Positions 32,855 to 41,654 of a stretch of DNA of 64,000 nucleotides are shown here, piece after piece; position 1 is the stretch's first letter, and each line of letters opens with the position of its first letter. The position numbers and the translations under genes were made by a program. The DNA lies in assembly GCA_031553935.1 (NCBI GenBank), contig JAVBKS010000003.1, positions 1 through 64,000 on the forward strand, given 5' to 3'. The notes under the pieces were generated by a model. It was not told the origin of the DNA, did not search any database, and saw only the letters and a program-made list of their open reading frames with translations. The stretch is from JAISDD01 sp031553935. Lineage in GTDB: Bacteria > Bacillota > Syntrophomonadia > Syntrophomonadales > Syntrophomonadaceae.

Positions 32855-34264
32855 ATGAAAAGATTAGATTTTGTTGCCGCAGGCAGAGGAAAAGCCATAA
32901 TTGCGCTAATCGTAGCAGCATTAATGATCCTTATCAGCAACACCCAACTGAGCGAAGCAGCAGAGAACAATGAAGCTAATGAGCGTAATTTTAAGGTGGT
33001 TGGTTATTATTCTGGGGATCTATTTAACGAGCCGGTTGAAAAATTAGCTACAGATAAGCTGACCCATGTTATTTATGCATTCTTAATCCCTAATGCTGAT
33101 GGGACATTAGTACCTTTAGAAAAACCGGAACAATTAAGGGATGTAGTAACCAAAGCCCATCAAGATGGTGCCAAAGTACTTATCGCGCTGGGAGGATGGT
33201 CATACAAAGGAGAACCTCTGGTTGGGAATTTTGAAAAACTAGCTGCCCAGGATGAAACCAGGAACATACTCGTATACAATACTTGCCGCTTACTAGAGGA
33301 ATATGAGCTTGATGGTCTTGAACTAAATTGGGAGCACCCAACCCCAGTAACAATTGGTGATTACGAAAAGCTGGTCAGCGAGTTTAGGTTTGAATTAGAC
33401 AGAATTAATAAAGAATTCAATGCGGTTTTATATGGAGCCTGGTCACCAGATCAAGGGCCAGAAATATCACAACTAATGAATCTTAATCTCATCAGTAATT
33501 TTGATAATATTTCGGTCATGGCTTATGATTTAAGCGAAGCTGAACATAGCCCCTTATGGTTTGCACAAACTTCGGTTGAGTATTGGATTAAAAGGGGAGT
33601 GCCTACGGAGAAAATAATTCTAGGTATGCCGCTTTATGCTCGGCCTAGCTGGAAACAATACCGGGATTTGGTAGCCCTTAATAGTGATTATGCCTATGAT
33701 GATTATGCGCCTACCACACCTTTAGAGTCATATTATAATGGAATAAATACCCTAAGAGAGAAAACGTTAATAGCTTTGCGCCAGGCCGGAGGCGTTATGC
33801 TATTTGATATCAATGAAGATACCAACGATCAATATAGTGTTCTAACAATGATCGATGATATAGTTAAGAGAACAGCAAGTTTTTCAGCAATAGAATTAGA
33901 GAATCACATAAGCATTATCATTAATAAGCGTGAAGTGGTTTTTTCCAAAGAAGACGGCTATGGAGTTCCTTTTATTGATAATAATAACCGTACCATGCTG
34001 CCGATAAGAAAAGTATTCGAAAATTTGGGTGCCACAGTTAACTATGATGGGGAAAGTCAATTAATAACAATTTCTGATGCTTATTTCAGAGTAGATTTGC
34101 CATTAGGCAAGAAGGTTATTATTGCCAATGGCATCGAAAAATCGATCGACAGCGCTGCTCAAATCATTGAAGGAAGAACCTATATACCACTACGTGAGGT
34201 ATTGGAAGCTGCTGGACACGAAATTAAGTGGCATGAGACCAGCAAAACTATCTATATTGAATAA
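32855..34264 (+). CDS. GH18-like protein with stalk domain
   Basis: A 469-aa secreted protein; ATG 32855 is chosen for GTGGGA six bases before. Signal peptide or anchor at residues 5-35. Residues 50-335 form a glycoside hydrolase family 18 barrel (VVGYYSGDLF, KVLIALGGWSY, IILGMPLYARPSW). The usual DxxDxDxE appears as DGLELNWE: the catalytic Glu remains, but the two inner Asp are Glu and Asn, so chitinase activity may be weak and carbohydrate binding more likely. Residues 350-469 are a copper-amine-oxidase-like stalk domain (NNRTMLPIRKVFENLG, GRTYIPLREVLEAAG). Spore-wall or peptidoglycan association is plausible. Confidence 0.85.
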   Translation: MKRLDFVAAGRGKAIIALIVAALMILISNTQLSEAAENNEANERNFKVVGYYSGDLFNEPVEKLATDKLTHVIYAFLIPNADGTLVPLEKPEQLRDVVTKAHQDGAKVLIALGGWSYKGEPLVGNFEKLAAQDETRNILVYNTCRLLEEYELDGLELNWEHPTPVTIGDYEKLVSEFRFELDRINKEFNAVLYGAWSPDQGPEISQLMNLNLISNFDNISVMAYDLSEAEHSPLWFAQTSVEYWIKRGVPTEKIILGMPLYARPSWKQYRDLVALNSDYAYDDYAPTTPLESYYNGINTLREKTLIALRQAGGVMLFDINEDTNDQYSVLTMIDDIVKRTASFSAIELENHISIIINKREVVFSKEDGYGVPFIDNNNRTMLPIRKVFENLGATVNYDGESQLITISDAYFRVDLPLGKKVIIANGIEKSIDSAAQIIEGRTYIPLREVLEAAGHEIKWHETSKTIYIE

Positions 34265-34318
34265 ACAAACAGTCAGAAAATTTATAGTGCTGAGCGTAGA
34301 CGAAATAAGGTATTCGAA

Positions 34319-35575
34319 TTACCTTGCACTTACTTTGGCTCCTAAAGAAGAGAGTTTTTCCACTATATCCTCATAACCTCTAAAGATATGACAGGCATTT
34401 TCAATCTCGGTTTCACCCTTTGCAGCAATAGCTGCGATAACTAAAGCAGCGCCAGCACGTAGGTCGGTAGCTTTGACTTTTGCTCCGCTGAGAGCTTTAA
34501 CACCCTTGATTATAGCCGTGTGTCCCTCAACTTTGATATTTGCTCCCATTCGATTTAACTCATCAACAATCTGAAAACGATTTTCGAAAACGTTTTCCAC
34601 GATCATGCTGGAGCCCTGCGACAGTGTTAACAAAGCCATCATTGGAGATTGCATATCAGTGGGATAACCTGGATAGGGTAATGTCTTGACATCGACAGGC
34701 AGTATCTTAGCTTGACCGCGCACTAATAGGGCGCTTTCCCGTTCTTCAATTATTGCGCCGGTTTCTTGCAGTTTTGCAACAATGGGATAAAGATGGGTAG
34801 GGATAATGTTCTCAACTAAGACCTCGCCTCTTGAGATGCTGGCTGCAGTCATAAAAGTACCGGCTTCAATGCGATCAGGTATAATGGCATAACGGATTGG
34901 TTTTAATTCAGTGACCCCTTCAATTTTAATTAAATCAGTCCCGGTTCCGCGGATTTTTGCTCCCATTGAATTAAGAAAGTTAGCAAGATCAACGATTTCA
35001 GGCTCTTTGGCCGCGTTCTCGATAATGGTCAGGCCTGGAGTTTTAGTAGCAACCATCATAATGTTTTCAGTTGCGCCGACACTGGGGAAATCTAAATAAA
35101 CCCGAGATCCTTTAGTTGATTTGGATTTTGCATATATAAAACCGTGTTCAATTTCAACCTCTACGCCCAATGCCTGCAAGCCTTTAATATGAAGATCCAT
35201 AGGGCGAGAGCCGATATCGCAGCCTCCGGGCATCGAAATTCGTGATTCGTTCATGCGGCCTAAAATGCTGCCTAGTAACAAGTTGGATGCGCGTAATCGT
35301 TTTGAGAGTTCATAAGAGGTTTCGATTTTGATTGGCCCAGAGGGTGGACATATTGAAAGACTCTTATCCTCATTCCAGCGTGTTTTTACGCCGATATCGT
35401 TGAGTAATTCAATCATTACTGATACGTCTTGGATATTCGGTAAATTATCCAAAATAGTTTCACCTTCAGCCATAACGCTGGCAGCCATTAATATCAACCC
35501 AGCATTCTTAGCACCGCTAATCTTAACCTGTCCTTGTAAAGAACGTCCGCCTTCTATGATCAAAAAATCCTTCAA
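34319..35575 (-). CDS. murA: UDP-N-acetylglucosamine 1-carboxyvinyltransferase
   Basis: A 418-aa enolpyruvyl transferase that makes the first committed peptidoglycan precursor from UDP-GlcNAc and phosphoenolpyruvate. SGAKNAGL near the start, the catalytic cysteine in PGGCDIGSRPMDLH, RIEAGTFM, and the ending RGYEDIVEKLSSLGA are all family hallmarks. The cysteine implies fosfomycin sensitivity. TTG 35575 is chosen for AGAGG eight bases before and because it overlaps the upstream stop as TTGA. It follows a membrane metallopeptidase gene in one operon. Confidence 0.95.
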   Translation of the reverse strand: MKDFLIIEGGRSLQGQVKISGAKNAGLILMAASVMAEGETILDNLPNIQDVSVMIELLNDIGVKTRWNEDKSLSICPPSGPIKIETSYELSKRLRASNLLLGSILGRMNESRISMPGGCDIGSRPMDLHIKGLQALGVEVEIEHGFIYAKSKSTKGSRVYLDFPSVGATENIMMVATKTPGLTIIENAAKEPEIVDLANFLNSMGAKIRGTGTDLIKIEGVTELKPIRYAIIPDRIEAGTFMTAASISRGEVLVENIIPTHLYPIVAKLQETGAIIEERESALLVRGQAKILPVDVKTLPYPGYPTDMQSPMMALLTLSQGSSMIVENVFENRFQIVDELNRMGANIKVEGHTAIIKGVKALSGAKVKATDLRAGAALVIAAIAAKGETEIENACHIFRGYEDIVEKLSSLGAKVSAR

Positions 35576-36432
35576 AATGTACACCTCTCGCCCAAATTCT
35601 CAAAATATTCGTTAACCTGCGTTTGGAAAGTAAAATAGTCTACCTGGGTTACTTTTTCTATGGCATATTTAATATCTTTGTTTTGACTCAATTCATCCAA
35701 AATGATGAATAATGAGTTTTCGCCGTAATTAGTCACCAAATAATCAATTATTTGCAAAGACTCCCAATAAGCAATTTGCGAGTCCAGTTTATCAAAATTC
35801 TTATCCAGTTCAGTTACAGAGTAGTAATTATAATCACCATTCTGGGCAAAAGGATTAGAGAAAACAAAGCCGGTTTGCTCACGCTCCACATATTGAGCGA
35901 CACCCTCAGTCCACCAGCGGGGATAGTTTCCGGCAGTTATAGTGTCAATCCAATAATGAGTCAGTTCATGTACCATAGGACCCTTTTGCCAAAAGTCCTG
36001 ATTAGATTTTTCTTTAATATAGTAAGTTGGAGATAAAATGCGTATGGTACCTCCCCAATATACTCCCATAGTAGAGGCATCATGTCCCCACCCGAAACTT
36101 TTGCCCAAACTTTCTTGGTCAGGATAAACAATCATAGTAATGCGCTCGTTATCCGGCCAAGAGTCGAAAAAACCGGCGACACTGTAATAGGCTTTTTCAG
36201 AAGTTTCGGCAATCATAGATATCGTTTGTAAATCATGTCCTGTATATTTAATGTCGTAGTTTTCGGTTTTTATCTCCATAAAAGAGACGGTACTCAGTCT
36301 AGTTTCTTGGCCAATTAAAAAGCGCATAATAGCATGGCTATTTTCAATCAGGTAAAATGCAAACAGAACTAAAAGAGAACATATAATAAAAACCGAAGGC
36401 TTTAGATTGCATAATTCTTTCAAGTCAAGCAT
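35572..36432 (-). CDS. Membrane-anchored peptidase MA-like metallopeptidase
   Basis: A 286-aa protein with one N-terminal membrane segment (about residues 12-32), placing the rest outside. The gluzincin-type zinc motif HELTHYW at about residue 165 is followed 21 residues later by WWTEGVAQYVE, whose Glu is the third ligand. It is of the peptidase MA family common in Clostridia; substrates are unknown. The strong AAGGGGAGGGG site supports the start. Translational overlap with murA suggests an envelope role. Confidence 0.8.
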   Translation of the reverse strand: MLDLKELCNLKPSVFIICSLLVLFAFYLIENSHAIMRFLIGQETRLSTVSFMEIKTENYDIKYTGHDLQTISMIAETSEKAYYSVAGFFDSWPDNERITMIVYPDQESLGKSFGWGHDASTMGVYWGGTIRILSPTYYIKEKSNQDFWQKGPMVHELTHYWIDTITAGNYPRWWTEGVAQYVEREQTGFVFSNPFAQNGDYNYYSVTELDKNFDKLDSQIAYWESLQIIDYLVTNYGENSLFIILDELSQNKDIKYAIEKVTQVDYFTFQTQVNEYFENLGERCTF

Positions 36433-36505
36433 AGTTGCACCCCTCCCCTTGAGGCTATTATACTATGCTAAAACTGTTTTGAGATGTAACAAATTGTGGT
36501 TATAA

Positions 36506-37417
36506 CTACTTTAAATACTCAGTTACCATTATCCCTGCTATTGCTCCATCACCAACCGCAGTTGCAACTTGGCGGGCTTTTTTTATTCGTATGTCACCGG
36601 CAGCAAAAATTCCTGGTTTAGCTGTTTCTAAATCATTATTTGTAACAATATATCCATCTTCTAACTCCAAAATGCCCTCGAGAAAATCAGCCGCCGCAAC
36701 CATTCCTATGCTAACAAACAATCCCTCGACTTCTAACTCTTGCTGCTGTTTCGAAATTGTGTCTTCAATTACTAATTTATTTAGTATGCCTTCACCGTGT
36801 GCTGATTTTATAGTTTTGTTAGTCAGGGGCACAATCTTGGGCTCTTCTGTCATTTTATCCAGAGCGCTGGGATTGGCTTGAAACTCATCCAACCAATGGA
36901 TGAGATAGACTTTGGAAGCAATACTGGCAAGGTATAGTGCCTCTTTGACAGCGGACTCGCCGCCTCCGACAACGGCAACCGTTGCTCCTTTAAAAAAAGC
37001 ACCATCGCAAGTTGCGCAATAAGATAAACCCCGACCAATATAATCGGGTTCATTAGCGATTCCAAGCTCCCGACGCTTAACGCCAACGGCAATAATAATT
37101 GTTCTCGCTTGGTAAGAAGCTTGAGTAGTCACTACGGTTTTGAGCTGCTCATCCAAATTTTCTAGGCGCTCCACCATTTCATACTTTAACTCAGCTCCGA
37201 AGCGTTCTGCTTGGCGCCACATATTATCAATTAACTCATCACCATTTATGCCGAAAGGGAATCCGGGATAATTGTCAATTTGATCGGTTAAGGCAGTGTT
37301 GCCTCCTAAAATATTGCCTTCCAGTATTAGAGTTTTCAGCTGGGCACGTCCAGTGTATATGGAAGCAGAAAGACCGGCAGGGCCACTGCCGATAATAATA
37401 ACATCATAGATTTGCAT
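36506..37417 (-). CDS. trxB: Thioredoxin reductase
   Basis: A 303-aa low-molecular-weight flavoprotein. FAD site IIGSGPAGLSASIYTGRA at the N-terminus, redox-active CATC in YCATCDGAFF at about 133-142, NADPH loop VVGGGESAVKEA, and the C-terminal FAD signature GIFAAGDIR. It transfers electrons from NADPH to thioredoxin or a glutaredoxin-like partner. No thioredoxin gene is in the window. A terminator separates it from the upstream M23 gene. Confidence 0.93.
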   Translation of the reverse strand: MQIYDVIIIGSGPAGLSASIYTGRAQLKTLILEGNILGGNTALTDQIDNYPGFPFGINGDELIDNMWRQAERFGAELKYEMVERLENLDEQLKTVVTTQASYQARTIIIAVGVKRRELGIANEPDYIGRGLSYCATCDGAFFKGATVAVVGGGESAVKEALYLASIASKVYLIHWLDEFQANPSALDKMTEEPKIVPLTNKTIKSAHGEGILNKLVIEDTISKQQQELEVEGLFVSIGMVAAADFLEGILELEDGYIVTNNDLETAKPGIFAAGDIRIKKARQVATAVGDGAIAGIMVTEYLK

Positions 37418-37454
37418 CGCTTACTATCCACCTTCTTAGTAATAAAAATGTTAA

Positions 37455-37484
37455 TACCCCTGACCATATTATTGGCCAAGGGTA
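37455..37484 (-). terminator. Terminator after the M23 peptidase gene
   Basis: On the minus strand tacccttggcca pairs with tggtcaggggta around a six-base loop, then T-rich sequence, between the M23 stop and trxB. Confidence 0.7.
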
Positions 37485-37493
37485 CGTTTTTTA

Positions 37494-38897
37494 CTATTTT
37501 AAAGCATTGAGGGGGTTGATAAATGATCCTCCGGAAATAACTTCAAAATGAACATGAGGTCCGGTGCTTCGACCAGTTGAACCTAGGGTTGCCACAACTT
37601 GGCCTTTGGAGACGGTGTCGCCGACATCAACTTTGATAGTTTGGCAATGACCATATCTAGTAATCATTCCATTGCCGTGGTCAATGATTAAAAAGTTTCC
37701 ATAACCGCCTTGCCAACCGGCAAATACAACGGTTCCAGCGTCAGCTGCACGGATCGGGGTACCGATTGCGGTAGCTATATCAATAGCATTATGCCCTCCG
37801 CGAAAGTATTGGGTTAAAGTTCCAGAGACTGGCCAATCCAAATTACCAGAGCCTTTAACCGAGCTACCGGAAACATATCTTGAGCTGGTGGAGCTACGAG
37901 AAGCAACCTGTAAGGCATTGCCTTTTATCATTATTTTATCAATGGCGGCTTTCAATATGGTCTCAGATAGAATGGTTTGGCTTTCAACCTGCCCATTAAG
38001 CAATACTTCTTGATATACAACATGGCGTTCACCTGGTTGTCCTTCTTGGGTAACCTTGATGCTGTTAGAATTTGGATCATTAATAACTTTTACGTCATAC
38101 GGAATTTCTTCCGTCTTTTCGCCTTCAACTACAGCAGCAACATTAATGTATGGTTTTGACTTGACAAGCACTAACTGCTGCCCGATCTCTAGGGCATCGG
38201 TAGTTAAATTATTCGCCTGCACGATATCTTTTACATAGAGATCATTGCGCCTTGCGATTGCCCACAGATTGTCGCCATCGACTATGGTATAGACCTCAGG
38301 CGAATCGGTTCCGGTTGTTACTAACCTAAAAGCATCCAGTTCGCTGGAAATCTGATCAACAAAGACATTTTCTGGTTTAACAGTAATATTTTCGTTGAAG
38401 TTAACCGATAATAGCTTTTCTCCAGTGACGGTTTTCGAATAATCATCTTTTAGTCGGTTAAGTAAGGCATTTGCAATTTCTTCAGTCTCAACATAAGTTA
38501 CCGGCTGATCATTTACTATGATGGCAAAAGCTTTGGTCTTAAAACTGAGACTTTGCTGAAGAGCTAAGGAAACACCCTCTTGAGGGATTATGAGTCCCCG
38601 CGGTGCAAGGATGGGTTTAACTTCCAAATTATCATGCAAATTCATTGATTTATCAGTAGCCTGTGTTTGGTTCGCAACTATTTGGTTGTAAGCTTGGGAA
38701 AAATCAGAATAGTCTTCCACATAAAACTCAATGTTACCGTTTACATAAACAGCATACCCTGGAGTTCTAATAATGAAGGCCCAAATAAATAGGAGGGCAA
38801 ATGTTAAGCCTGCGCTTATACTAAATACTCGGAACAATCGCTGTTCCTTATAGAGGTTAATATAGTGTTCAATCCTGACTTTAATTCTATTAATCAT
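37494..38897 (-). CDS. Murein endopeptidase with LysM, G5 and M23 domains
   Basis: A 467-aa protein from ATG 38897 (GGAG nine bases upstream; a TTG five codons earlier lies before the site). One membrane segment near 27-45. LysM peptidoglycan-binding motif at about 202-248 (YTIVDGDNLWAIARRNDL). A G5-like domain at about 255-330. The LytM/M23 zinc peptidase domain fills the end: HNAIDIATAIGTPIRAAD, then HGNGMITRYGHC and GRSTGPHVHFEV, giving the zinc-binding HxxxD and HxH. It cleaves peptide cross-links of peptidoglycan and is anchored or secreted. This architecture recurs in Clostridia and is often tied to growth or sporulation. Confidence 0.9.
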   Translation of the reverse strand: MINRIKVRIEHYINLYKEQRLFRVFSISAGLTFALLFIWAFIIRTPGYAVYVNGNIEFYVEDYSDFSQAYNQIVANQTQATDKSMNLHDNLEVKPILAPRGLIIPQEGVSLALQQSLSFKTKAFAIIVNDQPVTYVETEEIANALLNRLKDDYSKTVTGEKLLSVNFNENITVKPENVFVDQISSELDAFRLVTTGTDSPEVYTIVDGDNLWAIARRNDLYVKDIVQANNLTTDALEIGQQLVLVKSKPYINVAAVVEGEKTEEIPYDVKVINDPNSNSIKVTQEGQPGERHVVYQEVLLNGQVESQTILSETILKAAIDKIMIKGNALQVASRSSTSSRYVSGSSVKGSGNLDWPVSGTLTQYFRGGHNAIDIATAIGTPIRAADAGTVVFAGWQGGYGNFLIIDHGNGMITRYGHCQTIKVDVGDTVSKGQVVATLGSTGRSTGPHVHFEVISGGSFINPLNALK

Positions 38898-38971
38898 ATA
38901 AAATCTCCGCAATTATTTTTTTTATAGGTCTTTATATCTATAAAATTCCATAATAGTTTGGCAAAATCCTG

Positions 38972-40363
38972 CTAATTCGACAAAGAAATATTATTTGATG
39001 CCAATTTTTTCTCGATATCTAAGAATATTGCTTGCTCTATTCTGGTTCGATGCATGGTACAAGTTACTGTTGCGGGAGATTGCAGGTCACCATTACTGAA
39101 ATAATTATTGGCATGACAACCGCCCCCACAATAGAATCTTGCCCAGCATTGTCTGCATTCGGGCTTATTTGTCAAGTTATTCTTGGCGAATTGATTTTTC
39201 GCTTTTTGATCGAAATAGCGCTCGTTGATATTCCCCATGATAAAATCCGAGTGCCCCACAAATTGGTGGCAGGGATAAATATCACCATTTGGAGTAATCG
39301 AGACGTATTCTATGCCAGCTCCGCAGCCAGTATTTCTCTTTGCTAAACAAGGTCCATTTTGCAAGTCCAAATTATAATGAAAGAAATTAATATCTAAACC
39401 TGCATGATAGTGTTTCAACAAAACGTTCGTTAGTCTATTATATTCAGCAACTACACTAGAAAGGTCCTCTTTGGTGATTGAGAAATCGTTTTGGCCTATG
39501 GCGGGTTCTAATGAAAGGTTGGTAAATCCTAAACTGATCATATGTTCAAGATCGGAACTGAAATCAAGATTATCTCTTGTAAAGGTACCGCGAATATAAT
39601 AGCTTGCCGGTTCTTTTCGTACTAATTGTTGAAAATTTGGAACAATGGTTTCGTAACTGCCAGATCCATCGTGTAATACACGCTTAGCATCATTTGTAAT
39701 TTGCCGTCCATCAAGGCTAAGAACAACGCTAATATCTTGCGCGATTAAAAAATCCATTATATCATCATTTAACAACAGACCATTGGTCGTCATAGTAAAA
39801 TTAAGCTTTTTGCCGGTTTCTTTTTCCTTATGGCGTCCATAAACCACGGTTTGTTTTACGACATCCATATTAAGTAAAGGTTCACCGCCAAAAAAATCAA
39901 TTTCTAAGTTTCTTACATCTCCACTTTGGGCAACTAAAAAGTCCAAGGCATCACGAGCAGTAAAGGATGGCATTAAAGCTACCTTATCCCCGTAAGAACC
40001 TTGGCTGGCAAAACAATAATGGCAGCGCATATTGCAGGCATGAGCAACATTTAAGCATAGAGACTTAATTGCCATTTGCGAATAATCAATTTCAATTGGC
40101 AGCGGTTCAGTAAACAGGCTGCCTGAGTCATAGGCATCTTCGATTTCGTCTAAGGTTTCGTTAATTTGCCTTTGATCATATGGCAGATTTAAGCTTTCAT
40201 ACTCAAAAGGCCAACCCTCATTGATGATTCTTTCTATAAAAAATTTACTGATTTCATCGAGTAGATGAATCGAGCCGCTATTAACATCAAGAAGAATGAA
40301 CCTATCTCCATATTCAAACAAATGAATATGGGCAGCAAAATTGTAGTCATGCAATTTAAGCAT
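38972..40363 (-). CDS. Radical SAM maturase of SCIFF (ranthipeptide synthase)
   Basis: A 463-aa enzyme. The radical SAM motif CNMRCHYC lies at about residue 110, and a SPASM-type cysteine-rich end carries CGAGIEYVSITPNGDIYPCHQ and CRQCWARFYCGGGCHANN for two auxiliary clusters. The N-terminal 90 residues form the precursor-recognition domain. It installs thioether links between cysteine sulfur and the gamma (or other) carbon of acceptor residues in the six-cysteine SCIFF peptide encoded immediately upstream (40420-40578). This pair is nearly universal in Clostridia. The AGAGGAGA site supports the start. Confidence 0.93.
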   Translation of the reverse strand: MLKLHDYNFAAHIHLFEYGDRFILLDVNSGSIHLLDEISKFFIERIINEGWPFEYESLNLPYDQRQINETLDEIEDAYDSGSLFTEPLPIEIDYSQMAIKSLCLNVAHACNMRCHYCFASQGSYGDKVALMPSFTARDALDFLVAQSGDVRNLEIDFFGGEPLLNMDVVKQTVVYGRHKEKETGKKLNFTMTTNGLLLNDDIMDFLIAQDISVVLSLDGRQITNDAKRVLHDGSGSYETIVPNFQQLVRKEPASYYIRGTFTRDNLDFSSDLEHMISLGFTNLSLEPAIGQNDFSITKEDLSSVVAEYNRLTNVLLKHYHAGLDINFFHYNLDLQNGPCLAKRNTGCGAGIEYVSITPNGDIYPCHQFVGHSDFIMGNINERYFDQKAKNQFAKNNLTNKPECRQCWARFYCGGGCHANNYFSNGDLQSPATVTCTMHRTRIEQAIFLDIEKKLASNNISLSN

Positions 40364-40419
40364 GGAAAATCTCCTCTTACTCCCAAAACAAAAATAATGG
40401 GCAATATCCCATTATTTAA

Positions 40420-40578
40420 CTATTGATTGCGACAAGCCTGGTTGCCGACAGTGCAAGAAGTTTTACATGCTGATTGACATGATGTTGCGCATTCGCGACA
40501 ATTCGTACTATCAAAACTCCTAATTAAAGTTGGCTTAACAATAGTAATAATATGTTTTCTATTTGTATCTCTTAACAT
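40420..40578 (-). CDS. SCIFF precursor (six-cysteine ranthipeptide)
   Basis: A 52-aa peptide from ATG 40578, preceded by AAGGGGAAGGGG. A longer frame upstream would run into the tRNA gene and is rejected. The C-terminal half shows the invariant C-x2-C-x3-C-x3-C-x3-C core in CRECATSCQSACKTSC, followed by TVGNQAC, the SCIFF signature. The leader part is basic. The neighbouring radical SAM enzyme cross-links it; the biological role of SCIFF remains unknown. Confidence 0.93.
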   Translation of the reverse strand: MLRDTNRKHIITIVKPTLIRSFDSTNCRECATSCQSACKTSCTVGNQACRNQ

Positions 40579-40623
40579 TCTTAAACCCCTTCCCCTTGTT
40601 AAGTTTGCATTAAAGCGATACAC

Positions 40624-40698
40624 TGGAGCGGGAAAAGGGGTTCGAACCCTCGACACCCGGCTTGGGAAGCCGGTGCTCTACCGCTGAGCTACTCCCGC
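40624..40698 (-). tRNA. tRNA-Gly (anticodon CCC)
   Basis: The minus strand gives a complete 75-nt cloverleaf: acceptor gcgggag pairing with ttcccgc (last pair G-U), D-arm with agcggtaga, anticodon stem ccggc/gccgg holding ttcccaa, so CCC, T-arm gagggttcgaacccct-type, and an encoded CCA. It reads GGG glycine codons. It lies directly upstream of the SCIFF gene. Confidence 0.97.
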
Positions 40699-40843
40699 TT
40701 AGATTTTTATTCTAATCTATATGTTAAAACTAGTCAACTTAACCAAGGAACACGTACTGATGAAAAAAAACGGTACTAATATAATAATATGTCAGATCTA
40801 TTTAAATTTTGATCGCAAAATATTTAGAATATTTGCCGTTTAA

Positions 40844-41317
40844 TTAATCGTATAAAAGAATGTTTGACAGCTTCATTTTATCTACAGTTTTTTGGGGGAG
40901 TTTTGCCATATTGGCAATGGCAGAAGCGGTTATGGTTCCATCAGCTAACTCAATTCTAGCCCCGGTTTTGTAACCTTTTTCCCCACTTTCTTCAACCCAG
41001 CCGAAGACCTTGAGCGGAGTCTCAAGCGGAGTCGGCCGCAAGAATTTTACGGTTAATTCACTAGTTACGAAAAAGACTTTGCGATAAAAGTCTTCCTTTT
41101 CTTCTAATATCATGGCTCTGCCTGCAGTCTCATCTAATAGAGCGGTCACAATTCCACCATGGGTAAAGGTTCCGGTTCCATTATTGTAGCATTGCTCAAT
41201 TACGGCTTCAGTCCAAACGATTTGCTTATCAAAATCGGAATACCAGGTTAAGCGCATTCCTCGTTCATTATCTCTTCCGCAGAGAAAACATCGGCTGGAA
41301 TCATACTGTTTAACCAT
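40844..41317 (-). CDS. Hotdog-fold thioesterase (PaaI-like)
   Basis: A 157-aa single hotdog domain: FTHGGIVTALLDETAGRAM carries the G-x-x-x-A-L-x-D/E segment with the catalytic acid, and strands KVFFVTSELTVKFLRPTPL follow. An unusual N-terminal CFLCGRDNERG looks like a small Cys pair of the kind seen in some PaaI relatives. It probably hydrolyses an acyl-CoA. The AGGAGG site is 11 nt from the ATG, slightly far. It is divergent from a CoA-transferase gene, so both may act on CoA esters. Confidence 0.8.
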   Translation of the reverse strand: MVKQYDSSRCFLCGRDNERGMRLTWYSDFDKQIVWTEAVIEQCYNNGTGTFTHGGIVTALLDETAGRAMILEEKEDFYRKVFFVTSELTVKFLRPTPLETPLKVFGWVEESGEKGYKTGARIELADGTITASAIANMAKLPQKTVDKMKLSNILLYD

Positions 41318-41436
41318 GCTGCCATCAACCTCCTAATAAATGTAACCATAATAACTGAGTAGAGAACGCTGCTTAAGCGCAATCCATTAGTTAGAAAACC
41401 TAAATTGTTCGAATGAATAAATCTTAGCAAAGTAAT

Positions 41437-41451
41437 ATTGACGCCGTCAAT
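41437..41451. promoter_or_regulatory. Candidate operator palindrome
   Basis: attgacg-c-cgtcaat is a perfect inverted repeat in the 337-bp gap between the divergent thioesterase and CoA-transferase genes (41318-41654), which is otherwise AT-rich with no gene or riboswitch seen. A transcription-factor site is possible. Confidence 0.3.
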
Positions 41452-41654
41452 TAATTATGCAAGGCATAAATATTATGAATGAACAAACATATTGGATTGC
41501 ATAGACAACTTTGTTAAGATGTTATTATATTATTTCTATTCAAAATATAGACGAAAAATTTGTCTATATCGACCGCTATTAATGCATAACGCTCGTAGCA
41601 AGTAAAATAGTATTATCTTTGCTTAAGGGAGGTTTGTTCCGAAAGGATAAAGTA

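Noticed and set aside
40579..40656. 78-aa version of the SCIFF precursor
   Set aside because: The added N-terminus would be translated from sequence overlapping the tRNA-Gly gene; ATG 40578 has a strong ribosome site.
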